From assembly GCF_050485565.1 (NCBI RefSeq), contig NZ_JBJHBQ010000013.1, forward strand, positions 1 through 62,686: a DNA stretch of 62,686 bases. Reading direction: 5' to 3'. The position numbers were made by a program, and so were the translations under genes. Shown one piece after another: positions 9,386 through 17,901 of this stretch. The stretch is from Glycocaulis sp050485565. Lineage in GTDB: Bacteria; Pseudomonadota; Alphaproteobacteria; Caulobacterales; Maricaulaceae. The notes beneath the pieces are model-generated. The model did no database searches. It saw nothing but the letters and a program-made list of their open reading frames with translations, and was not told the origin of the DNA. Every line of letters begins with the position of its first letter. Positions within the stretch are counted from its first letter, which is position 1.

Positions 9386-9668
9386 CCATTTTACTGTCTG
9401 GGTTCCGGCTCTCCGCTTCGCTGCGGCCGGAATGACGAAGTGGAGGAGGCAACTATGGTTCCCGTTCGGGCGTGCGGCGGCCAAAGGCCGCCGAAGAGCG
9501 CGACTGCGCAGAGATTTCCAGTAATGCTCCGCGCATCCGTGCGTCGCCCCTCGCACGAGCTCGGGCGGCCTTTGGCCTTGCAGGCCGCAAAGCGGCCTGG
9601 AAAGCGCGAACGCGCGCCCGCGACTTTTCGCGGAACATCGCAGCCCGGATGGGCTGCGGAAACCAAAA
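9386..9668. repeat. Dispersed palindromic repeats, including element A copy 1
   Basis: The 464-bp gap between tig and tRNA-Leu has no supportable gene. It begins with a stretch rich in short inverted repeats (GGTTCCGGCTCTCCGCTTCG... then GCGGCCAAAGGCCGC at about 9477). Its right end (9601-9668) carries an element containing CCCGCGACTTTTCGCGGAA and the dyad GCAGCCCGGATGGGCTGC. The same element recurs at 22872-22945 and, inverted, at 36229-36316. This copy ends exactly at the tRNA-Leu CCA end. Confidence 0.75.
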
Positions 9669-9753
9669 TGGTGCGGGTGAGAGGACTCGAACCTCCACGG
9701 ATTGCTCCACTGGAACCTAAATCCAGCGCGTCTACCAGTTCCGCCACACCCGC
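9669..9753 (-). tRNA. tRNA-Leu (UAG)
   Basis: An 85-nt cloverleaf is readable on the minus strand: acceptor GCGGGTG/CACCCGC, discriminator A, and an encoded CCA (9669-9671). The anticodon stem CTGGA/TCCAG encloses the loop TTTAGGT with anticodon TAG. It has the long variable arm of leucine tRNAs and the GGTTCGAGTCC T-arm. Confidence 0.96.
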
Positions 9754-9798
9754 AATGGCGCTATCTCTAGCGAAAGAGATCGCGACGGGAAACCGGAT

Positions 9799-10416
9799 AT
9801 GACAATGCCTGATGCTGGCGGCGCTCCCGCTGCTCCCATGGACTGGGATGCGCGCTTTCGCGCCGATGATGCGCCGTGGGAGCGCAAGGGCCTGCACCCG
9901 GCCTTCGCCCACTGGCAGGCGCTGGGCCTGCTTGAGGCCGGCAAATCCATATATGTACCGGGCTGCGGACGCGGCGAGGAACCGCTGGCGCTGACAAGGG
10001 CTGGCCTGAACGTCACCGCCATAGACCTCTCCCCCACTGCGATTGACTGGCAGCGAACCCGCTTTGATGAAGCGGGGCTTACGGCGCATCTGGAAGCGGG
10101 AGACGCCCTCGCCTACCGGCCTGACACGCCGTTCGACCTCTACTGGGAGCAGACTTTCCTCTGCGCCATACCGCCGAAACTGCGTGAGGCTTATGAGGCG
10201 GGCGCGCATACGCAGATTCGCCCCGGCGGGGTGCTGCTCGCGCTCTTCATGCAGAAGGAGGAGATGGGCGGGCCGCCCTATGGCTGCGGATTGCCTGCCA
10301 TGCGCGCCCTTTTCCCGGATACGCGCTGGCAATGGCCGGATGGCGAGCCAACGGCTTTCCCCCATCCGGGCCTGAATGCCAAGGAGGAACTCGCCGTCCC
10401 GCTGGTGCGGCGTTAG
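9799..10416 (+). CDS. TPMT-family SAM-dependent methyltransferase
   Basis: This is a small soluble methyltransferase of the thiopurine S-methyltransferase type; family members methylate thiols, halides or metalloids. The protein is 205 residues. The N-terminal WDARFRADDAPWE segment is typical of TPMT-like proteins, the SAM-binding loop VPGCGRGEE is at 53-61, the acidic residue after beta-2 is in AIDLSPTAI, and 'QTFLCAIPP' matches the family's post-motif region. It is a single gene next to tRNA-Leu. The true substrate cannot be read from sequence. Confidence 0.85.
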   Translation: MTMPDAGGAPAAPMDWDARFRADDAPWERKGLHPAFAHWQALGLLEAGKSIYVPGCGRGEEPLALTRAGLNVTAIDLSPTAIDWQRTRFDEAGLTAHLEAGDALAYRPDTPFDLYWEQTFLCAIPPKLREAYEAGAHTQIRPGGVLLALFMQKEEMGGPPYGCGLPAMRALFPDTRWQWPDGEPTAFPHPGLNAKEELAVPLVRR

Positions 10417-10429
10417 CGTTCACGACGAT

Positions 10430-10512
10430 TTCAGCGCGTTTCCCCGACGAAAGTCGGGGTCCAGAAAAAAGCTGGGCACCGGCTTGCGCCGGTGAAACGC
10501 ATTTCTGGGCAC
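10430..10512. repeat. Intergenic palindromic repeat, element B
   Basis: Two adjacent dyads, CCCCGACGAAAGTCGGGG and CACCGGCTTGCGCCGGTG, are linked by GTCCAGAAAAAAGCTGGG. The same pair of dyads, with variation, recurs near 12424-12485 and, inverted, near 22750-22825. It lies between convergent genes and may serve as a terminator. Confidence 0.75.
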
Positions 10513-11187
10513 CTACCCGATAAACCCGCAAATCTGATCCAGCGGCTTCTTGTCGAGCGCGTAGAGCGGCACGCGTGCACCGTCCGCCGGATAGCCGGTG
10601 ACGATCAGCATGACCGGCTTTTCGTTCTCCGGGCGTCCGCACAGCTCGCTTAAGAACCCCATCGGGTTGGGCGTGTGGGTCAGCGTCGCAAGACCTGACT
10701 TGTGCAGGCTCGCCAGCAATAGCCCGCAGGCAATGCCGACGCTTTCAGAGACATAGTAATTCTTGCGGGTTTCGCCCGGCTTTGGCCCGCCCCGGCGCTG
10801 CGCGAATACCGCGATCAGCCAGGGCGCGGTTTCCAGAAACGGCTTGTCGGCGTCCGTGCCGAGCGGGGCCAGCGCGTCGAGCCATTCCGCGCCCGCCTTG
10901 CCCTCGTAGAAGGCGCGCTCTTCGGCCTCTGCCGCCTCACGCAAAGGCTTACGCAAGGGGCCGCGCCCTATCACACTGAAGAACCAGGGCTGGTGATTGG
11001 CGCCGCTGGGGGCAGCGCCAGCGGTCAGGATGGCCTGTTCAATGAGCTCGCGCGGCACGTCCCGATCTGAAAAATCCCGCACCGTGCGCCGCGTCTTCAT
11101 CGCCTCACAAAAGCTGAGCGCCCGCGCGCGCATCTCGCTTTCGGGCAGTTCGGTGAAATCGAGCGGGATGGTGGGATGATCGGCCAT
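10513..11187 (-). CDS. Nitroreductase-family protein
   Basis: This is a probable FMN-dependent NAD(P)H oxidoreductase of 224 residues. The N-terminal 'MKTRRTVRDFSDRDVP' stretch gives the phosphate-binding arginines of the family, and 'AAPSGANHQPWFFSV' and 'GIACGLLLASLHKSGLATL' are the typical FMN-contact and helix segments. The C-terminal 'PVMLIVTGYPADGA' is also standard. Its start codon overlaps the tdh stop (TGATG), so it is cotranscribed with the threonine-degradation genes, although a role in that pathway is not known. Confidence 0.88.
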   Translation of the reverse strand: MADHPTIPLDFTELPESEMRARALSFCEAMKTRRTVRDFSDRDVPRELIEQAILTAGAAPSGANHQPWFFSVIGRGPLRKPLREAAEAEERAFYEGKAGAEWLDALAPLGTDADKPFLETAPWLIAVFAQRRGGPKPGETRKNYYVSESVGIACGLLLASLHKSGLATLTHTPNPMGFLSELCGRPENEKPVMLIVTGYPADGARVPLYALDKKPLDQICGFIG

Positions 11188-12224
11188 CAGGCCGCGTCCC
11201 GCCAGTCGAGGATGACCTTGCCGGACTTGCCAGAGCGCATCGCGTCAAAGCCGGTCTGGAACTCTTTCGCCGGCAGGCGGTGCGTGATCAGCTTGGAGAC
11301 ATCGAGGCCCGATTGCAGCATGGCCAGCATCTTGTGCCAGGTCTCGAACATCTCGCGTCCGTAAATGCCCTTGAAGGTGATCGCGCGCATGATGAGCGAG
11401 CCCATGTCGAGGCTGAACGGCTTTGCGGGCAGGCCCAGCATGGCGATATTGCCGCCCATCACCATGTGATCGACCATCTGTTTGAAGGCGGGTTCCGCCC
11501 CGCTCATCTCGAGGCCGACATCAAAGCCTTCGGTCATTTTCAGCTCCGCCATCACATCGCGGAGTTCCTCTTTCATCGTGTTGACCGGGCGCACGCTCGG
11601 CGCCACGCGGGTGGCTAGCTCCAGCCGGTCCGGATTGATGTCGGTGATGACGATATGGCGCGCGCCGCAATGACGCGCCACGGCCGCGGCCATGATGCCG
11701 ATCGGGCCAGCGCCGGTGATCAGCACGTCCTCGCCCACCAGATCAAACGCCGTCGCGGTGTGCACGGCATTGCCCAGCGGATCGAGGAAGGCGGCGATCT
11801 CCATCGGCACATTATCGGGCAGCGGCACCACGTTGAAGGCGGGGATGCGCAGATATTCCGCAAACGCGCCCGGCATGTTCACGCCAATGCCGCGCGTTTC
11901 AGGGTCGAGGTGGAAGCGCCCGGCGCGCACCGCGCGGCTCTTCTCGCCCACCACATGGCCCTCGCCGGAGACGCGCATGCCAGGCTTTACCCGCGTCACA
12001 TCGCTTCCCACCGCCTCGATGACGCCGCCGAACTCGTGGCCGACCACCATGGGTACGGGCACGTTCTTCTGCGCCCAGTCATCATAGTTGTAGATATGGA
12101 TATCGGTGCCGCAGATCGCCGTCATGTGGACGCGGATCAGCACATCGTCCGGACCGATCTCGGGCTTGGCCACATCCTGCATCCAGAGGCCTTCACGCGG
12201 CTCAGCCTTCACAAGCGCTTTCAT
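11187..12224 (-). CDS. tdh: L-threonine 3-dehydrogenase, lacking structural-zinc cysteines
   Basis: The enzyme oxidises L-threonine to 2-amino-3-ketobutyrate with NAD+, and Kbl then cleaves the product. The 345 residues align over their full length with the E. coli enzyme as I recall it. The catalytic zinc ligands C38, H63 and E64 are present, as are the Rossmann motif GAGPIGIMAAAVA and the conserved FKGIYGREMFETW block. Oddly, the four structural zinc cysteines (93, 96, 99 and 107 in E. coli) are replaced by G93, S96, V99 and D107. Kbl is encoded just upstream, separated by one foreign-looking gene. Confidence 0.95.
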   Translation of the reverse strand: MKALVKAEPREGLWMQDVAKPEIGPDDVLIRVHMTAICGTDIHIYNYDDWAQKNVPVPMVVGHEFGGVIEAVGSDVTRVKPGMRVSGEGHVVGEKSRAVRAGRFHLDPETRGIGVNMPGAFAEYLRIPAFNVVPLPDNVPMEIAAFLDPLGNAVHTATAFDLVGEDVLITGAGPIGIMAAAVARHCGARHIVITDINPDRLELATRVAPSVRPVNTMKEELRDVMAELKMTEGFDVGLEMSGAEPAFKQMVDHMVMGGNIAMLGLPAKPFSLDMGSLIMRAITFKGIYGREMFETWHKMLAMLQSGLDVSKLITHRLPAKEFQTGFDAMRSGKSGKVILDWRDAA

Positions 12225-12284
12225 CTGTGTTCCTCCGGGCAGGTGTTTTTAACTGCCCGCTATCTAGCGCATTGTGGAGGCACG

Positions 12285-12495
12285 GCGAAGGGGAGGGGTG
12301 CAGAGGCACATATTTCGTCGTTCCCGCGCAGGCGGGAACCCAGAGCCGCATAATTACTGCCTTCGCGCTAGGATTTCTGGATGCCCGCCTGCGCGGGCAT
12401 GACGAGCGGGCGGAACTGCTGGCGTTTTCCCGGCGAACGCCGGGAGCCAGAAAGACTGGGCACCGGCTTGCGCCGGTGAAACGAAGGTATGGGGC
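12285..12495. repeat. Intergenic repeats upstream of tdh, including element B
   Basis: The 309-bp gap between tdh and the AT-rich gene holds three palindromes: GTTCCCGCGCAGGCGGGAAC (12321-12340), GCCCGCCTGCGCGGGC (about 12381-12396), and the element B pair CGGCGAACGCCG and CACCGGCTTGCGCCGGTG. No coding region is evident, and base composition drops abruptly to AT-rich after about 12500. Confidence 0.7.
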
Positions 12496-12533
12496 ACGTT
12501 TCCAAACGCAAAAAATACATTACCCATTGATGT

Positions 12534-13313
12534 TCATTTAGGCGTGCTGGTCGAGATTACGCTATCCAATGACCTAACAATTCTTTGTCCAGATAGTGCC
12601 GCTGTATCAGCGTCATCGGTATGGACGAATATGCCATCCTCTTTATTAAAATAAAATCTCGAGTGCAAACTGCCTTTCTCATTAAGTATTTCTAGATAAC
12701 CTCTAACGATCGACCAAGTGGATTCGTTTTTATTTCTCCCCTTTCCGATCACGCCATCCTCTTCGAAAGTCACCTCCTTCCAACCATGAGTGCCTTGGGT
12801 CGCCTCAAATTGAGAAATTGAATAAACAAGAAACCACTGCCCATTAGTCAACATGTGGAACAGGTCTACATCCTCCGAGAGATTTTTAGCCAACCTTTGG
12901 AGAGATAATTTTTTATTAATTGAAAATACCGCGTAAAACAACGATGCTGTAATAATGAATATTGATATAAAAATAAAAGACGCGTAAAACAAATTAAGTC
13001 CGTCAAAAATACTTTTTACTGCATGCATAGCGATTGCAAAAATGACTACAAGAATTACGATTGCATCATTTGCCACCATTTGCCAGCTGGACCTGTACTC
13101 ATGGCTCTGTGCGGATCTTTGTAGCAAGAATTGAATTGAATAAAAAATGCATACAGCAGTTATTACATGGCCAATTTGTTCGATATTTCCAAGGGAAATA
13201 CCAAACAACGACATCCCGTCATTGGTCGAACTAACTCCCACAAAACTTACCAGCAGCAGCAAGCCGGCGTGTACAGTCAGATACCGCTTTGATTTGTAGA
13301 ACTGTTCCTCCAT
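12534..13313 (-). CDS. AT-rich four-helix membrane protein of unknown function
   Basis: I do not recognise this gene. It encodes about 259 residues with four predicted membrane helices (about residues 12-30, 44-66, 81-101 and 108-132), followed by a soluble C-terminal domain of about 120 residues. Its base composition is strikingly AT-rich against GC-rich neighbours, and its codons favour A/T at third positions, which indicates recent transfer. It sits exactly between kbl and tdh. The ATG overlaps the kbl stop (TGATG), so it is probably expressed with the operon. A single-gene defence or stress module is possible but unsupported. Confidence 0.75.
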   Translation of the reverse strand: MEEQFYKSKRYLTVHAGLLLLVSFVGVSSTNDGMSLFGISLGNIEQIGHVITAVCIFYSIQFLLQRSAQSHEYRSSWQMVANDAIVILVVIFAIAMHAVKSIFDGLNLFYASFIFISIFIITASLFYAVFSINKKLSLQRLAKNLSEDVDLFHMLTNGQWFLVYSISQFEATQGTHGWKEVTFEEDGVIGKGRNKNESTWSIVRGYLEILNEKGSLHSRFYFNKEDGIFVHTDDADTAALSGQRIVRSLDSVISTSTPK

Positions 13314-14515
13314 CAAACCACCCCCAGCTTTTTCCCCACCTTCGTGAACGCTTCCACCGCGCGGTCGATCTGGGCGGGGGTGTGGGCGGCGCTCATCTGC
13401 GTGCGGATGCGGGCCTTGCCCTTGGGGACCACCGGGTAGAAGAAGCCGATCACGTAGACGCCTTCGTCCATCAGCGCGGATGCCATGTCCTGTGAAAGCT
13501 TGGCGTCGCCCAGCATCACAGGGATGATCGGATGTTCGCCGGGCAATAGCTCGAATCCGGCAGCGCTCATGCCCGCGCGGAAGCGCTTGGCGTTGTCGAA
13601 CAGCCGCGCGCGTAAGTCATCGCCGTTCGCGACCATGTCCAGCGCCTTCAGGCTGGCGCCCGCAATGGCCGGAGCCAGCGAGTTGGAGAAGAGATAGGGC
13701 CGCGAGCGCTGGCGCAGAATGTCGATGACGCTCTGGCTGGCGCAGGTGAACCCGCCCATCGCACCGCCCAGCGCCTTGCCCAGCGTGCCGGTGACGATAT
13801 CGACCCGGCCCAGCACGCCGCAATACTCCACGCTGCCCCGGCCCTTCGCGCCCATGAAGCCATGGGCGTGGCAGTCATCGACCATGGTGATGGCGTCATA
13901 CTTCTCCGCCAGATCGCAGATATCTTTCAGCCCGGCGATATAGCCATCCATGGAGAACACGCCGTCCGTGGCGATAAGGATGTGGCGGGCGCCGGCCGCG
14001 CGCGCCTCTTTCAACTTCGCCTCCAGATCATCCATGTCCGAATTGGCGTAGCGATAACGTTTCGCCTTGCACAGGCGGATGCCGTCAATGATGGAGGCGT
14101 GGTTGAGCGCATCGGAGATGATGGCGTCATTCTCGTCCAGCAGCGGCTCGAAGAGGCCGCCATTGGCGTCAAACGCCGCCGCGTAGAGGATCGCGTCCTC
14201 ATGGCCGGTGAAGGCGGCCAGCGCTTTTTCCAGTTCGCGGTGAACGCTCTGCGTACCGCAGATGAAGCGTACCGAGGCCACGCCATAGCCATAGCGATCC
14301 AGCGCGTCCTTGGCGGCGTTGATCAGCTCAGGCCGGTTGGCAAGGCCGAGATAATTATTGGCGCAGAAATTGATGACATGGCTGTCGCCACCATTCTTCG
14401 CGACATCGATCTCGGAGAATTGCTGCGAGGTGATGACCCGCTCACGCTTGTAGAGCCCCTCGGCCTCGATCTCCTGCAAGGTGCTGGCAAGGTGGGCGTA
14501 AAAACTGCTGGCCAT
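13313..14515 (-). CDS. kbl: 2-amino-3-ketobutyrate CoA ligase (glycine C-acetyltransferase)
   Basis: This PLP enzyme converts 2-amino-3-ketobutyrate plus CoA into glycine and acetyl-CoA, the second step of threonine degradation. The chosen start, MASSFYAHLASTLQEI, gives 400 residues, the normal length. The PLP-lysine motif 'VTGTLGKALGGAMGG', the aspartate in 'MVDDCHAHGFMG' and the C-terminal 'KARIRTQMSAAHT' are all intact. It is followed by the AT-rich gene and then tdh. Confidence 0.96.
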   Translation of the reverse strand: MASSFYAHLASTLQEIEAEGLYKRERVITSQQFSEIDVAKNGGDSHVINFCANNYLGLANRPELINAAKDALDRYGYGVASVRFICGTQSVHRELEKALAAFTGHEDAILYAAAFDANGGLFEPLLDENDAIISDALNHASIIDGIRLCKAKRYRYANSDMDDLEAKLKEARAAGARHILIATDGVFSMDGYIAGLKDICDLAEKYDAITMVDDCHAHGFMGAKGRGSVEYCGVLGRVDIVTGTLGKALGGAMGGFTCASQSVIDILRQRSRPYLFSNSLAPAIAGASLKALDMVANGDDLRARLFDNAKRFRAGMSAAGFELLPGEHPIIPVMLGDAKLSQDMASALMDEGVYVIGFFYPVVPKGKARIRTQMSAAHTPAQIDRAVEAFTKVGKKLGVV

Positions 14516-14634
14516 GGCGGGGGTCTCCGGTTCTGCGTGTTCGCAACCGGGATAGGCCAAGCGCCCATGAAGGGCAATGTGAAGAGGCGTGAAACCCCGG
14601 ACGCAAAGTGCTTGGCCTGATCGCCGGGGCTTTT

Positions 14635-14740
14635 CCCTGATCCTTCGAGACGTTCGCTACGCTCACCCTCAGGATGAGGGAAAAGTGCACAACGCCCTCA
14701 TGCTGAGGAGCACGCAGTGCGTCTCGAAGCACGAGGGCTT
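14635..14740. repeat. Intergenic inverted repeat upstream of kbl
   Basis: The 240-bp gap between clpA and kbl carries an imperfect long inverted repeat: 'CCTTCGAGACG...CTCACCCTCAGGATGAGGG' on the left and 'CCCTCATGCTGAGGAGC...CGTCTCGAAG' on the right. This type is common between genes in alphaproteobacteria. No gene is visible here. Confidence 0.65.
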
Positions 14741-14755
14741 AAGCGCTGTGAAAGC

Positions 14756-17083
14756 CTACCGCACCGGTTCCGGCTTGCGCTTGGCGCCGGACTTGCCCTT
14801 GCCCTGCGACTTGATGCGGTCGCCGGGGATGATCTCGAAATCGAGCCGGTCCTCGTCGGCGGCATCAACATCGACCTTCACCACACCGCCCTTGCGCAGC
14901 TGGCCAAAGAGAATCTCGTCGGCCAGAGGCTTCTTGATGTGCTCCTGGATCACGCGCCCCAGCGGACGCGCACCAAATTTCTCATCATAGCCACGCGCCG
15001 CCAGCCAGGCTTTCGCAGGCTCGGTCAGCTCGAAAGTGACGCCGCGGTCGGACAGCTGGGCTTCCAGCTCCAGAACGAATTTCTCCACGACGCGGGCAAC
15101 CACATCCTGTTTCAGGCCGGCAAAGCCGATCACGGCATCAAGCCGGTTGCGGAATTCGGGCGTGAACAGCTTTTCAATCGCGGCCGTGTCCTCGCCCTCG
15201 CGCTTGCCCCGGCCAAACCCGATGGCTTCCTTGGCAGCATCGGACGCGCCCGCATTCGTGGTCATAATCAGGACCACATTGCGGAAGTCGATCTTCTTGC
15301 CGTTGGCGTCGGTCAGCTCACCATTATCCATGACCTGGAGGAGGATGTTGAAAATGTCCGGGTGCGCCTTCTCGATCTCGTCCATCAGGAGGACCGAGTG
15401 CGGGTGCTGGTCCACGGCATCGGAGAGCTGGCCGCCCTGATCGTAGCCGACATAGCCCGGAGGCGCGCCAAGCAGGCGGCTCACCGTGTGGCGCTCCATG
15501 TATTCGCTCATGTCAAAGCGCAGGAGCTCCACGCCGAGCACGGAGGCGAGCTGGCGGGCGACTTCGGTCTTGCCGACGCCGGTGGGGCCGGAGAAGAGAT
15601 AGCAGCCAATGGGTTTCCTCGGCTCGCGCAGGCCCGCACGGGCAAGCTTGATCGCGCTGGAAAGCTTGCCGATCGCCTCATCCTGGCCGAACACGACGCG
15701 TTTGAGCGAGACATCGAGATCTTTCAGCACCCGCTCGTCAGACTTCGACACCGACTTGGCCGGAATACGCGCGATCTTGGCGACGACCGTCTCCACTTCC
15801 TTTACGCCAATCGTCTTTTTGCGCCTGGACGGCGCCACGAGGCGCATGGAGGCGCCCGCCTCGTCGATCACATCGATGGCCTTGTCCGGCAGCTTGCGGT
15901 CGCCGATATAGCGATCAGACAGCTCCACCGCGCTTTTCAGCGCCTCATTGGTGAAGCGCACATCGTGGAAATCCTCGAAATAGGGTTTGAGCCCCTGCAG
16001 GATCTTGATGGCGTCGGCGACGCTGGGTTCCACCACATCAATCTTCTGGAAGCGGCGGGCGAGCGCGCGGTCCTTCTCGAAATGCTGGCGGTATTCCTTA
16101 TAGGTCGTCGAACCCATGCAGCGCAGCGAGCCGGACTGCAGGGCTGGTTTGAGCAGGTTGGAGGCATCCATCGCCCCGCCAGAGGTCGCACCGGCGCCGA
16201 TGACGGTGTGAATTTCGTCGATGAACAGCACGGCGTTGGGCCGCGCTTCGAGCGCCTTGACCACCTGCTTGACGCGTTCCTCGAAATCACCGCGATAGCG
16301 CGTGCCAGCCAGCAGCGCGCCCATATCGAGCGAGTAGATCGTCGCCTCTTGGAGCACTTCGGGTACGCTGCCTTCCACGATCAGGCGGGCCAGCCCTTCC
16401 GCGATGGCCGTCTTGCCCACGCCCGGATCGCCAACCAGAAGCGGGTTGTTCTTGCGGCGGCGGCAGAGAATCTGCACGCAGCGCTCCACTTCCGCAGCGC
16501 GCCCGATCAGCGGATCGACACTGCCCGCCTTGGCCTTGGCGTTCAGATCAACGCAATAGGCGGCCAGCGCATCATCCTTGTCCTCAGCCACATCCTCATC
16601 GGCCTCGTCAGCGCCCGTCGGGCGGCGGCTCTCGTCCGCGCCCGGCTTCTTGGCGATGCCGTGGGAGATGAAATTGACCGCGTCATAGCGGGTCATGTCC
16701 CGCTCGGCCAGGAAGTAGGCGGCGTGGCTTTCGCGCTCGGCAAAGAGCGCGACCAGCACGTTCGCGCCGGTCACTTCCTCGCGTCCTGAATTCTGGACAT
16801 GAATCACCGCGCGCTGGATGACGCGCTGGAAACCGGCAGTGGGTTTTGCGTCATCATCATTATCGATGACCAGGCTCGCCAGCTCGTTATCGACATAATC
16901 GCCGAGCGTGGCGCGCAGCTCCTCCACGTCGACTTCGCAGGCGCGCATCACCGCTGCGGCATCCTCGTCATCGCAGAGGGCCAGCAGCAGATGCTCGAGC
17001 GTCGCGAACTCGTGCCGGCGCTCATTGGCCGCCGTCAGCGCGATATGCAGGCTTTGCTCAAGGGCAGGCGAAAATGATGGCAC
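14756..17083 (-). CDS. clpA: ATP-dependent Clp protease ATP-binding subunit ClpA
   Basis: This Hsp100 unfoldase partners ClpP and takes N-degron substrates from ClpS. It is 775 residues, close to the usual 750-780. The Clp N-domain spans about 1-145, the first AAA module carries Walker A GDPGVGKT at 218-225, and the second AAA module carries GPTGVGKT at about residue 500 with the 'YMERHTVSRLLGAPPGYVG' sensor region. A basic tail of about 30 residues ends the protein. It follows clpS by four bases, so the two form an operon. Confidence 0.97.
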   Translation of the reverse strand: MPSFSPALEQSLHIALTAANERRHEFATLEHLLLALCDDEDAAAVMRACEVDVEELRATLGDYVDNELASLVIDNDDDAKPTAGFQRVIQRAVIHVQNSGREEVTGANVLVALFAERESHAAYFLAERDMTRYDAVNFISHGIAKKPGADESRRPTGADEADEDVAEDKDDALAAYCVDLNAKAKAGSVDPLIGRAAEVERCVQILCRRRKNNPLLVGDPGVGKTAIAEGLARLIVEGSVPEVLQEATIYSLDMGALLAGTRYRGDFEERVKQVVKALEARPNAVLFIDEIHTVIGAGATSGGAMDASNLLKPALQSGSLRCMGSTTYKEYRQHFEKDRALARRFQKIDVVEPSVADAIKILQGLKPYFEDFHDVRFTNEALKSAVELSDRYIGDRKLPDKAIDVIDEAGASMRLVAPSRRKKTIGVKEVETVVAKIARIPAKSVSKSDERVLKDLDVSLKRVVFGQDEAIGKLSSAIKLARAGLREPRKPIGCYLFSGPTGVGKTEVARQLASVLGVELLRFDMSEYMERHTVSRLLGAPPGYVGYDQGGQLSDAVDQHPHSVLLMDEIEKAHPDIFNILLQVMDNGELTDANGKKIDFRNVVLIMTTNAGASDAAKEAIGFGRGKREGEDTAAIEKLFTPEFRNRLDAVIGFAGLKQDVVARVVEKFVLELEAQLSDRGVTFELTEPAKAWLAARGYDEKFGARPLGRVIQEHIKKPLADEILFGQLRKGGVVKVDVDAADEDRLDFEIIPGDRIKSQGKGKSGAKRKPEPVR

Positions 17084-17087
17084 GGGA

Positions 17088-17453
17088 CTAGTCCTTTTCC
17101 ATGGTGCACTGGAGAGGATGCTGTGCCCGGCGTGCCGCGTCCATAACCTGCGCCACCTTGGTCTCAGCTACCTCGTAGGTAAAAACGCCGCAAACCCCCA
17201 CCCCATTCTGGTGAACATGCAGCATGATGCGAGTCGCGTCTTCCTGGTCCTTGTGAAAAATCACCATCAGAACCTGAATGACGAACTCCATCGGCGTAAA
17301 GTCGTCATTGAGCAGCAAGACCTTGTACATGGACGGGCGCTCGGTACGCGGGCGCGTTTTCACGGTAATGCCCGTCTGGCGCTCCGTGTCGCCCGGTCCC
17401 GGCGCCGACGGCCCCTTTGGTCCCGATGGTTTGCGCGGGTCCGTCATGCCCAT
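17088..17453 (-). CDS. clpS: ATP-dependent Clp protease adaptor ClpS
   Basis: This adaptor binds N-terminal degrons and delivers them to ClpA. The 121 residues comprise a flexible proline-rich N-terminus and the conserved core 'YKVLLLNDDFTPMEFVIQVL', followed by 'VHQNGVGVCGVFTYEVAETKV'. These are the residues that hold the N-degron pocket and contact the ClpA N-domain. An in-frame ATG two codons downstream could also be the start. It is directly upstream of clpA. Confidence 0.97.
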   Translation of the reverse strand: MGMTDPRKPSGPKGPSAPGPGDTERQTGITVKTRPRTERPSMYKVLLLNDDFTPMEFVIQVLMVIFHKDQEDATRIMLHVHQNGVGVCGVFTYEVAETKVAQVMDAARRAQHPLQCTMEKD

Positions 17454-17683
17454 TCGCCGTTTCGCCTCACCTGGTACGCCTCTTCCGGCAGAGCTTCGCT
17501 CGTCTGCAAGATTAAATAGGCATGCGGGGGCCAGTGAGAAGCCCCTTCGCGCGGCTTGTTAACAGTGCGCTGTGGCAAGGACATGGCCGCCGGGAACAAA
17601 ATCGCGGCGCGCAGGGTTTTCCACGCAACGCGAACCAGACGCGGCGGAGCGCGTGAAAAACCATATCAAAGCCTTGAAATTCT

Positions 17684-17759
17684 TGGTGAGCCGGCCGGGG
17701 CTCGAACCCGGGACCTACTGATTAAAAGTCAGTTGCTCTACCAGCTGAGCTACCGGCTC
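17684..17759 (-). tRNA. tRNA-Lys (UUU)
   Basis: A 76-nt cloverleaf is readable on the minus strand: acceptor GAGCCGG/CCGGCTC, D-arm AGCTCAGCTGGTAGAGC, anticodon loop CTTTTAA with anticodon TTT, variable loop, T-arm GGGTTCGAGCCC, and an encoded CCA. Confidence 0.97.
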
Positions 17760-17901
17760 TCATCAAGAGTGCGCGTAGATATAGAGGCCCGCACCGCCGG
17801 TCAAGGCAGTCAGGTGCGTGATGCACGCGCGTCAGGCAGGCTGTTTGCCATGGCTTTGCCATGATGGGAAGCCAACGTTTGCGCGAGGGAGGACCGGGAC
17901 C

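Noticed and set aside
8155..9435. 426-codon open frame antisense to tig
   Set aside because: It mirrors the trigger-factor gene and shows no domain or ribosome site; a compositional artefact.
9391..10365. 324-codon frame running across tRNA-Leu and the methyltransferase
   Set aside because: It crosses a tRNA gene and repeats and is antisense to a recognised enzyme.
14717..16789. 690-codon open frame antisense to clpA
   Set aside because: It lies wholly opposite a conserved gene, has no family features, and results from the high GC content at third positions.
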